Positions 24,296 through 31,922 of a stretch of 64,000 nt of DNA are shown one piece after another; the stretch's first letter is position 1; each line of letters begins with the position of its first letter. This DNA is from Pseudomonas oleovorans subsp. oleovorans. Lineage in GTDB: Bacteria; Pseudomonadota; Gammaproteobacteria; Pseudomonadales; Pseudomonadaceae. The stretch is taken from NCBI RefSeq assembly GCF_002197815.1, contig NZ_NIUB01000006.1, forward strand, positions 62,001 through 126,000, written 5' to 3'. The notes under the pieces were generated by a model. The model was not told where the DNA came from. It did not search any database and worked only from the letters and a program-made list of their open reading frames with translations. Position numbers and translations under genes: made by a program.

Positions 24296-26056
24296 ATGCC
24301 CGAGCGGTTAACCCTGACCCAGAATGCTCAGTTTTATCGTGAAGATGTGGCGCTGACAAACGAAGCCATTCGTAATATTTTGGATGCGGCTTCTGATAAC
24401 AAAACGCTTGGTTCTGTTTTTCTTATCGACCAGATAGACGCAGTACGTGAGCTTGAGGACGGCAGTCAATTTCGGTTCAGTCTGAGAGTATTCCCAACCG
24501 CGAGACCTGTCCACTTCTGGGGCGAGCCTCTATCAGACTTAATCCATGCGCTCATTTTGATCATCCAGATTGACGGCTATGTGGCGGTACTGAAGAAGTC
24601 CTGCGCAAGCGTTACCGAGGTTCTAGAAAGATACCTCACCCCCATCAAGAGTTCAGAGTTAACGGCTTCATTCAGCGATGAAGAAGCTGAGTTTCAAAAA
24701 ATCGCGATGCGGAACATGACTGTTTCGGAACGAGCAATGCGCAGTAAGGCTTACGAGGCAGCAGATCTGAAAGGTCTGCTTTCCTTACACGCTGCGGGAA
24801 GGTCAATTCCCTACTTTTTCAAACTTAAGCTCAATGGGCAAGTTAAAACTATCTCGGCACAAAGTGGCCGAGTAGTGGAGTCCTCCGAGCGAAAATCACT
24901 TAACGACGTCGTGAAGTGGGTTCGCCTGCAAATTGAGCAGATCAAAAATCCTTCTGGTGAAAAAGAATTCTTAGAAGCATTCGCACAGATGGTTGAGCTA
25001 GATATCGTGTGGGATGCCACGCAACCTACTGCCGCATTAATTGAGTCATCTTTCATCGTTGATAATTTGCTAGAGAAGGATGTGCCGTTAATCTATACGA
25101 CAAAAAGAGGTCGATCTTTCGAGCTGACAGGAAAGCAAATTAGCGCATTAATTCACCAACTTGAAAAGGTATACGAAGTTAACCCAGCACCGGGCTTTGA
25201 ACTAAATGGCACGAGCAGGTCGGCCAGCCTTAAGAAAAATAAAAATTCAATTTCCTTGAGTTCCCCAGCTTTACGGAAGATCAAGCTTGAGGAAAATGGG
25301 AAAGAGCGCACCCTACAGGCATTTATAAACAAGAATGACCTGATTACTATTAGTTTTGCCAATCCGCAATATATGTACTTTATGGGGCAGTGCTTTAAGG
25401 ATGGGGCGGGCCTAAATGAAATACCGAGCCTTCTCAAATCGTTTGTGGCGATTGACGATCTAGCGCTAGCGATCTCTGAAAAGGGTGATTACAAACCCGC
25501 CAGGAAAAAATTTGACGCAAATTCCGTTTTCGGAATTATCGAAAAGCATTTCAGCAAGAATGACTACGTTTTCTGTGACGATCTAGGTGATGAATGGGCA
25601 GATCACATCGCCTTCAACAAAAAAGAGCACTCAGTAAGTTTTATTCACTCCAAGCACGGAGATGTCAGTAAGTCTGCTAGCAATCTGCATGATGTTGTAG
25701 GTCAAGCGATAAAAAATATCGGAAACATGGACCTAGACTTGCGCACATTCATTCGAAAGTACGACGAAAAGATTCTAACAAACTACCGCGACGGCACAAT
25801 GCCGCGGATAAGGAAGAAAATTCCAGGCGACTTTAAAATCTACCTTACTGAACTTAGACAGGATTATCGATTCAACAAGCGCTGCATAATCTGCTGCTCG
25901 TTTCTATCAAAGGCACTTATTGAGAGCGAGTTTGGTAAATTGCACAGAGGAGTGCGAGTGCCTGGAAATATAACCCAGATGTTTTGGATTCTTTCATCTT
26001 TTGTGCATGCAACAAAAGAAGCAGGAGCTTCACCTATTATCTATTGTCGGCCATAA
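24296..26056 (+). CDS. Large AT-rich orphan protein with a PD-(D/E)XK-like nuclease motif (candidate defence gene)
   Basis: 586 aa. I do not recognise the family. The start follows GGAG by 6 bp. The C-terminal third has a segment around residues 430-453 with Asp432, Glu433, Asp436 and then a strand ending Ile450-His-Ser-Lys453, spaced like a PD-(D/E)XK nuclease core (D-E-x-A-D-h ... h-H-x-K). It is followed by a conserved-looking VVGQAIKNIG helix. The first 400 residues are mixed alpha/beta without visible transmembrane segments. Base composition is clearly more AT-rich than its neighbours, suggesting recent transfer. Its place between ardA and a Shango operon makes a stand-alone anti-phage role plausible but unproven. 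Confidence 0.8.
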   Translation: MPERLTLTQNAQFYREDVALTNEAIRNILDAASDNKTLGSVFLIDQIDAVRELEDGSQFRFSLRVFPTARPVHFWGEPLSDLIHALILIIQIDGYVAVLKKSCASVTEVLERYLTPIKSSELTASFSDEEAEFQKIAMRNMTVSERAMRSKAYEAADLKGLLSLHAAGRSIPYFFKLKLNGQVKTISAQSGRVVESSERKSLNDVVKWVRLQIEQIKNPSGEKEFLEAFAQMVELDIVWDATQPTAALIESSFIVDNLLEKDVPLIYTTKRGRSFELTGKQISALIHQLEKVYEVNPAPGFELNGTSRSASLKKNKNSISLSSPALRKIKLEENGKERTLQAFINKNDLITISFANPQYMYFMGQCFKDGAGLNEIPSLLKSFVAIDDLALAISEKGDYKPARKKFDANSVFGIIEKHFSKNDYVFCDDLGDEWADHIAFNKKEHSVSFIHSKHGDVSKSASNLHDVVGQAIKNIGNMDLDLRTFIRKYDEKILTNYRDGTMPRIRKKIPGDFKIYLTELRQDYRFNKRCIICCSFLSKALIESEFGKLHRGVRVPGNITQMFWILSSFVHATKEAGASPIIYCRP

Positions 26057-26325
26057 AGTCGGTCATAAATGTTAAGAGAAAACCCTTTGTGGGTCGAGCT
26101 ATGCCTGTGAAGACCCGCCGAGGGGCGCCTGAAGAATTTTGCACGTGCGTATATAGCAATTTCTGGCGGTTTGCAGCCGATCGCCTCCAGTTGCATGCTC
26201 AAAGAAGACATTGAGACGTACCTAAAGTGCGCCTCTCCATCGCCCAGAAACGTGTATATGTACTTATAGCCAGCCTGGGCAAATGGTCAGTACGATCAGG
26301 CAGAACAGCTAGTCGGGAAAAGAAT

Positions 26326-26880
26326 ATGGGGCTCAAAGAAGATCAGGAATTTTCCCGCGCGGCCTGTGAGCGCTTAATCATGGGGTTTCCAGCAAAGCTC
26401 CTCAAGAAAGAGTCCGCAATCGCAGATCGCCTCAGCCAGGTGAAACTATCGCCCTTGAAGAAGCTGGAGGCCGTCTACGAGCTTCTTGGTGAGATAGGTG
26501 CACACATAGCGCCTTCAACGCCCTGCAAGAAAGGTTGCTCATCCTGCTGCCACTACGGGGTCAATGTTTCTGAGGTTGAAGTTCAGTACATAGAGGCACG
26601 CACAAAGCACAAACGATTGAAGCAGATGCTGCCTAATGAAAACTTCCATGGGCAAGCGTGTCCTTTCCTTAAGGAAAACTCCTGCAGTATCTATTTAGCT
26701 AGGCCATTCGTTTGTCGCCGGCATCATTCACTGGCACCGACTCCTGAATGGTGTGCTCCCGATAAGTCAGCTGCAGGTGATTTTGCTCGGCTTGAATCCA
26801 GCGAGCTGAAAAAAGCTTTTGACGCCCTACGTGTAGGCAGTCCAGTTTGGGATATCCGACAAGTTTTCAGGGCCCAATGA
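26326..26880 (+). CDS. YkgJ-family cysteine cluster protein
   Basis: 184 aa. The Cys-rich core reads CKKGCSSCCHYGVNVSEVE, then CPFLKENSCSIYLARPFVCR, the metal-chelating cluster of the YkgJ (UPF0153) family that binds Zn or Fe. The ATG at 26326 is the best of several starts; the Shine-Dalgarno is weak. The 270 bp before it is non-coding. Its function is unknown and it is not a known partner of the orphan gene upstream. It lies in island DNA and may simply be cargo. Confidence 0.75.
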   Translation: MGLKEDQEFSRAACERLIMGFPAKLLKKESAIADRLSQVKLSPLKKLEAVYELLGEIGAHIAPSTPCKKGCSSCCHYGVNVSEVEVQYIEARTKHKRLKQMLPNENFHGQACPFLKENSCSIYLARPFVCRRHHSLAPTPEWCAPDKSAAGDFARLESSELKKAFDALRVGSPVWDIRQVFRAQ

Positions 26881-27145
26881 GCCTCGTAGTTCGTATAGAA
26901 GAGTCAAAATGATCACTTCCAATAACATCTCAGCGGCGCTTCCCTGAGATCGCTTCTGGTCTTGGCTACCGGAAGCGGTCATTTGAGACAGGCCGCTTCC
27001 AGCCATTAACAGGCGTGTATTTACAGGGCTAGCCGGTACAAAAGTGTGGAAGCAGTGTCTCCACTGCCAACGGGTCGAATGTAAAGGTAGCGTGGAGGTA
27101 ATAGCCGCCCAAGAGGGCAGCTATCATTGCTCCGTACGCTTCTAA

Positions 27146-27493
27146 CTAGCTGGCATCTGCTTGCCGCGACGAGACACCTCTTATCATGGCCGGTTGAAGG
27201 CGGTGCCTAGCATGCTTGGCGCAAAATCCCTCCATTAGCTCACTCGGAGCATAGACAGGAGTCATTTTAGTAGTGGCCGCTCCGGAACGAACCAGGATCT
27301 TATCGACTGTGCATGCTTTGCACGGCAGCAGCCCGGCAAGAAATGCGCATTCAGCGCATACCACAATATGGTTGCTCGGGTCGTGGTCGTGGGTGTTTGA
27401 CAGCTCGATATGTGTTGCGTGGTGATCCCAGACATGCGCGCAGCGTATGGTGCCAGCGGACTCGTTGTCCGCCGAAATAATGCGGGTAGTCAT
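27146..27493 (-). CDS. Hypothetical Cys/His-rich small protein
   Basis: 115 aa, starting MTTRIISADNESAG at an ATG with AGGAGGGG upstream. Pairs CAEC and CKAC around residues 46-60 and HxxxHxE/CxxH positions suggest a zinc-binding domain. Not recognised. It is the second gene of a two-gene unit with the protein at 27547-28047, 53 bp upstream. Both are island genes next to the Shango operon, but nothing shows that they belong to it. Confidence 0.55.
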   Translation of the reverse strand: MTTRIISADNESAGTIRCAHVWDHHATHIELSNTHDHDPSNHIVVCAECAFLAGLLPCKACTVDKILVRSGAATTKMTPVYAPSELMEGFCAKHARHRLQPAMIRGVSSRQADAS

Positions 27494-27546
27494 GACTGAC
27501 CCCTCCTGAAAAGAAGTTGAGAAAAATCTTTCTGAAAAGGAGGGTA

Positions 27547-28047
27547 TTAACGGAGTCTGTGGCGGAACTCGCTGAGCTCCGGCCCGTAGGCAAACAGAGG
27601 GGTTCGATTGCAAGCGGTTTCAGCTATTTTATCGAGGCTCATTAGTTTGCAGAGTTCAGTTTTTAACAACCGAATCGTTTCCGCTGAGCCCAGATAATAT
27701 TTGCTTCCTGATAGATGACCCGCGACAGCTCGCAGAGAGTCGAGAATCGCACCTATTGCTTCCGTAAAGCTGGTAGTGCGGGAGCTAATTACAACTCGCG
27801 CGTAATCATCGTAGGCCTGTAACAGCTCTTTGCTGATGCCGCGAACTGCGATGCTTGCGGTGCCGCCCCTTAGGTCGCCTTCCGACGATTCAAGGGCTTC
27901 TTGGGTCAAACGAGCGATTTTGTCCTGATAGATATGCGCCTCAAGCAGCGCAATCTCACGGGCGACCTCCTTTTTGCCCCAGGACGTAGCCGGAGAGGCA
28001 CTTTCATGCGCCTCAATGACTAGGTGGTTGGATTTAGGGCAGTTCAT
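27547..28047 (-). CDS. Hypothetical helical protein
   Basis: 166 aa, beginning MNCPKSNHLVIEAHESASPA. Mostly helical, with heptad-like stretches around residues 40-75 and 120-145. Not recognised. The ribosome site is weak and the start at 28047 is a best guess. It precedes the Cys-rich gene at 27146-27493 on the same strand. Confidence 0.5.
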   Translation of the reverse strand: MNCPKSNHLVIEAHESASPATSWGKKEVAREIALLEAHIYQDKIARLTQEALESSEGDLRGGTASIAVRGISKELLQAYDDYARVVISSRTTSFTEAIGAILDSLRAVAGHLSGSKYYLGSAETIRLLKTELCKLMSLDKIAETACNRTPLFAYGPELSEFRHRLR

Positions 28048-28435
28048 CGTTACGTCTACCGTTGGGGATCTGAACCAGCTCAGACCACATCTCAACTATA
28101 TGCATCAGGAACGAGCCCTTCAACCAGCAGTAAGCCTATACTTCCCCAAAAGCTCATTGGTCCGAGGATTCGCTGGTGTGCTCTTGCCGTGTTTGTGCCA
28201 CTAGGTTGCAAGTGCCTCCATCGTTGGGCAGAGCGCTCTCGCCTTGTCGGTAATCTCGTGTTCGGCGCATGGCGGTGTCTTCGCGTAGACGGTGAGTCGT
28301 CCTTCGTCTGTAGGCAGCCAAAGACTGCTCCTGGCCGGTTTCGGCCGGTTTCCACAGGCCGCAACGGGTCGAATGCTGCTGGTCGGGACAGGCCGGAATC
28401 GGCCCAAGACAGACATCACTTGAATATGGCAAATG
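28048..28435. other. Non-coding gap between the small genes and the helicase gene
   Basis: 388 bp without a supportable gene. It has several GGCCGG-containing inverted segments around 28333-28405 that may end transcription of the Shango operon, but there is no clear T-run. Confidence 0.4.
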
Positions 28436-30652
28436 TCAGGGAGTCACCGCAGGGCTCATCAGCCCCACTGCCAATGTCTTTGCTCCACCCAAATCCAGCT
28501 GCATTGTGGCGTATGACTGCATGAGTAACGCTGGCGGGAGCACCCAATCCCATTTCTCTTGAGCCATGTTCTGTACTTCCACCAGAACAGCGGATTCATC
28601 AATGCCATCCCACTCGGCGATCTCGCGCAGCTTGCTTTCAAGCGACGTCCGATCTCCCTCAACCTCGATGACCAATCCACTGTTCTCACTGGCTAGTCCG
28701 GTATACGTCAGCAAGATAGCCAGTGCATCGTTCGTCCAATCGCCTTGCCAGGTGAAAAGGTAAGTCTTACCTCCGCTTTCGGTCATGCTCGAATGTTCCA
28801 ATCCGAGCTCCGAAAAGGTTCTACGCGCCTGAGCCAGTAGTTCCTGCGCCGTGGTATCGAGATAGGGATAGATGTCCGTCTCCAGCAAGACGGCCTTCAT
28901 CTCTTGCCGAACCCGATCATGTACACGGGCTCCAAGCCCGTCGAAGGACGGGGGAGCACCACCAGGATCGGATCTCACGACGATGACCTTGGCCTTAGTG
29001 TCCACGCTCGTGACCCGCCAGCGGCGCCCCGCAAAGATGATGCGCTGATCGACGGTCAGTGGCCTGGAGACGGGCAATGCGCCAAGTGGTTTGCCATCGC
29101 ATACCAGGCGGAACTCTTCATTGCTGACAAATGCACTGTAGAAGTCGTAGTGGTTGATCATGCGTTCCCCCATCACACCGGGCAGCAGGAGCCCCGATGG
29201 TTCCTGGGTTATCAAATCGCGCTCACCGAGGGCACGAAGCAAACTGAGGAAGCTGCCCTGCTCCACCCCAGTGAACGGACCACTGCATATCAAGGTGCTC
29301 CACAGCTCTGCAGCTGTAGCTCCACCCCGCTGGGCTATCACCGAGAGGCACTGCTGTACCAGTGTCGATAAATGAAGGCCATGAACACGAGGTGGCTCGA
29401 ACCAGCCCTGCATCAACAACCGGATCATCGCGATGCTTTGCAGCAAACCCTGGCGAAGTCGATCCGACAGTGGCGAGCCATCGTCCAGCTGACGCTCCTT
29501 GCAGTAACTTCGGAGAATGGCTGCTTCTCCCGGACGGCGCCCGGATCGACCCAAGCGCTGACGTAAGCTGGCTACCGATGGCGGCGCCCCGATCTGCACC
29601 ACCGTCTTGATGCTGCCTATATCGACCCCAAGCTCCAGCGTGGTAGTGCAAACTGCGGTGGCAGGCCGGTCACCGCCTTTCAGCGCTTTCTCGGTTTCCT
29701 CTCGAATGTCCTTCGCCAAGCTGCCGTGATGCGGCCAGAACTCGTTCGGTACACCATCCTGCTCGCAACGGCGACGCAGATTGTCAGCGAACCACTCCAC
29801 CTGAGTTCGACTGTTGGGGAAGATCAGGTTGTTGCTGCCCCGTAGTACCTGAAAGAGGTGCTCTGCGATGGCATGGTCCGGAGAAAAAACCTCATCATCT
29901 TCAGGCTGTATCGGGAGCGCATGCTTGGACTCCACATACCCTCTAATCTGAACCTTAAGTATCTGGCCACTCCCCTTGGACTCAATCACCGATACATGAT
30001 GAGGGGCATTGGGACGCAAAAAGGCAGCGGCCAGCATCATGTCGCCCAGCGTGGCGGAAAGACCAACCCTGGGCAGGGGGCGATCAATGATTGTTTCCAC
30101 TCGATGCATGAGTGACTGGAGCTGCTTGCCTCGCTCACTACCGATAAAGGCATGGAGCTCATCCACCACTAGGTACCGTAGGTTGGCAAACAATCCCGCT
30201 AGACTGGTCCCCCTGTTGACGAAAAGAGCTTCGAGCGACTCCGGCGTGATCAGCAGAATGCCTTCCGGGGACTTGAGGAAGCGATGTTTGCGGCTCGCTG
30301 ATATATCCCCATGCCAAGCAATGACTGGAAGTTCAAGCTCATCGCAAAGTCTCGCCAAACGATCCCACTGGTCATTGATGAGAGCCTTTAACGGGCTGAT
30401 GTAAAGCACCGCCCCTGGCGTTTCTGTGTCCTGCAGGAGGTTGGTAAGGATGGGCAGGAACGCGGCCTCGGTTTTCCCTGCAGCTGTAGCCGCCGCGATG
30501 ATGACATCCTGATCCGCGCCCAAAAGCGCAGGGATAGCGCGCTCCTGGGCATCGCGCAGGGAGGTCCAGCCTTCGGACCATATCCAGCGCTGGATTCGCG
30601 GCTCAAGGAGTGCGAACCCAGCCGATTCAGAGCTGGAAGGTGGCAAGCTCAT
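28436..30652 (-). CDS. sngC: Lhr-like DEAD/DEAH-box helicase of a Shango-type defence operon
   Basis: 738 aa SF2 helicase: Q-motif-like RDAQERAI (33-40), Walker A AATAAGKT near 54-61, DELH (164-167), GLSATLGD near 195, and the C-terminal RecA motif RQRLGRSGRRPG near 370, followed by an Lhr-like winged-helix/accessory region. Similar helicases (BrxHI) occur in BREX systems. As third gene after a TerB protein and a BrxD-like ATPase it matches the Shango anti-phage set. Its start lies 26 bp inside the ATPase gene, implying translational coupling. Confidence 0.9.
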   Translation of the reverse strand: MSLPPSSSESAGFALLEPRIQRWIWSEGWTSLRDAQERAIPALLGADQDVIIAAATAAGKTEAAFLPILTNLLQDTETPGAVLYISPLKALINDQWDRLARLCDELELPVIAWHGDISASRKHRFLKSPEGILLITPESLEALFVNRGTSLAGLFANLRYLVVDELHAFIGSERGKQLQSLMHRVETIIDRPLPRVGLSATLGDMMLAAAFLRPNAPHHVSVIESKGSGQILKVQIRGYVESKHALPIQPEDDEVFSPDHAIAEHLFQVLRGSNNLIFPNSRTQVEWFADNLRRRCEQDGVPNEFWPHHGSLAKDIREETEKALKGGDRPATAVCTTTLELGVDIGSIKTVVQIGAPPSVASLRQRLGRSGRRPGEAAILRSYCKERQLDDGSPLSDRLRQGLLQSIAMIRLLMQGWFEPPRVHGLHLSTLVQQCLSVIAQRGGATAAELWSTLICSGPFTGVEQGSFLSLLRALGERDLITQEPSGLLLPGVMGERMINHYDFYSAFVSNEEFRLVCDGKPLGALPVSRPLTVDQRIIFAGRRWRVTSVDTKAKVIVVRSDPGGAPPSFDGLGARVHDRVRQEMKAVLLETDIYPYLDTTAQELLAQARRTFSELGLEHSSMTESGGKTYLFTWQGDWTNDALAILLTYTGLASENSGLVIEVEGDRTSLESKLREIAEWDGIDESAVLVEVQNMAQEKWDWVLPPALLMQSYATMQLDLGGAKTLAVGLMSPAVTP

Positions 30653-31922
30653 CGTCCGTATCTACCTGGGTATCGGCCTCACCACCTCGATCCGGTGCAA
30701 TCTCTACGGCCCCCAGCAGGGCGCGCCAATCAGCATCCGGATTCTGCTCCAGCACCGCTAGCAGGTTGATGAATGCGGTGATGGTCGTTCGTGGGGTCCG
30801 GAAGTAGGCCTCGCCCATCCGCTGATTACAGTGGGCCATAAACAGCGGCAATGCTTCGTCGGGTAGCAAATAACGCTCGCTCACGCCTGCCGCGTATACA
30901 TGACGCAGTTTCTGCAGCAGCACGTAGAAATCCTCAGGCGTCAGACTGGTGAGGCGTATGACAGGACCAGAAAGATCTACCAGCCCGGACTTGGCGAAGT
31001 TGTTTTCCGCCAAACGCGACTGCAGAGCCGGATAGCTGTAGAGGCCGCGGCGAGTATCCATGAGAAACTCGGGGGTACCACCCAACACAAAACCAAGCCC
31101 CTCAGCGGAGCCCTGCAGGGAGTCATTGAGGATACGCAGAATCTGCTCGTAGTTAGCGTTGCGAGCCTGGGTGTTGGATAGCTTGTATAGGTTCACCAGC
31201 TCATCGAGACATACCATCAACCCGCTAAAGCCGGCCAATCGAACGAATCGTGCCAGCAGCTTGAGCTGATCGTAGACCGACGCATCGTCGACGATGGTTC
31301 GCACACCCAGTGCAGTGCGGGCATCTGTCTTGGTAGTGAACTCGCCACGCAACCAGCGGATAGCATCAGCTTTGAGCTGCTCGTTGCCCTCCTCGAAACC
31401 TTTGCAATAGGCCGCGATTACATCAGCAAAGTCATAGCCGTTGACCATCTCTGTCAGTTGGTCGAGATGCTCACGAATCACAGCCTCACTGTCTTTGCCG
31501 GACGCTTTAGCTTCCGTTTTGGCCTGTGCAATGAACTTCTCGACTATTCCTTGCAGAGCGCCGCCATCAGGCTTAGTCCGGGTGGACATATTCTTGGCCA
31601 ATTCGGCATACAGCGAGCGAGCCTGGCCGCCAGTAGCATGGAGACGACGATCAGGGTTCAGATCGGCATGCATGGTGACGAGCTTGCGCTCCATCGCAAT
31701 AGAGCGAACCAGGTTGAGGAAGAACGTCTTGCCTGCACCATATTCACCGATCACTACGCGGAACGCGGAACCACTTTCCGCGAGGCGCTCCACATCACGG
31801 ATGAGCGCTTCCAGCTCACCGACACGCCCCACTTGAATCAGGTGCTGGCCTGCACGGGGAACGACGCCGGCGCGCAGGGACTGGATGACCGCATCGCGGT
31901 CCTTGGCTCTGATGCTGCTCAT
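30627..31922 (-). CDS. sngB: BrxD-like P-loop ATPase (DUF2791) of a Shango-type defence operon
   Basis: 431 aa. Walker A GEYGAGKT (59-66) and Walker B-like GLMVCLDELVNL (Asp240, Glu241). The protein belongs to the DUF2791/BrxD family of ATPases found with SF2 helicases in BREX and Shango systems. Its ATG overlaps the TerB gene stop (ATGA) and its own end overlaps the helicase start, so the three genes form one tight operon. It probably works as the motor or loader between the TerB sensor and the helicase; the mechanism is not established. Confidence 0.9.
   Translation of the reverse strand: MSSIRAKDRDAVIQSLRAGVVPRAGQHLIQVGRVGELEALIRDVERLAESGSAFRVVIGEYGAGKTFFLNLVRSIAMERKLVTMHADLNPDRRLHATGGQARSLYAELAKNMSTRTKPDGGALQGIVEKFIAQAKTEAKASGKDSEAVIREHLDQLTEMVNGYDFADVIAAYCKGFEEGNEQLKADAIRWLRGEFTTKTDARTALGVRTIVDDASVYDQLKLLARFVRLAGFSGLMVCLDELVNLYKLSNTQARNANYEQILRILNDSLQGSAEGLGFVLGGTPEFLMDTRRGLYSYPALQSRLAENNFAKSGLVDLSGPVIRLTSLTPEDFYVLLQKLRHVYAAGVSERYLLPDEALPLFMAHCNQRMGEAYFRTPRTTITAFINLLAVLEQNPDADWRALLGAVEIAPDRGGEADTQVDTDDELATFQL

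Noticed and set aside
28436..31922. BREX system
   Set aside because: BrxD-like and BrxHI-like proteins are present, but brxA, brxB, brxC, pglX and pglZ are missing and a TerB protein is present instead.
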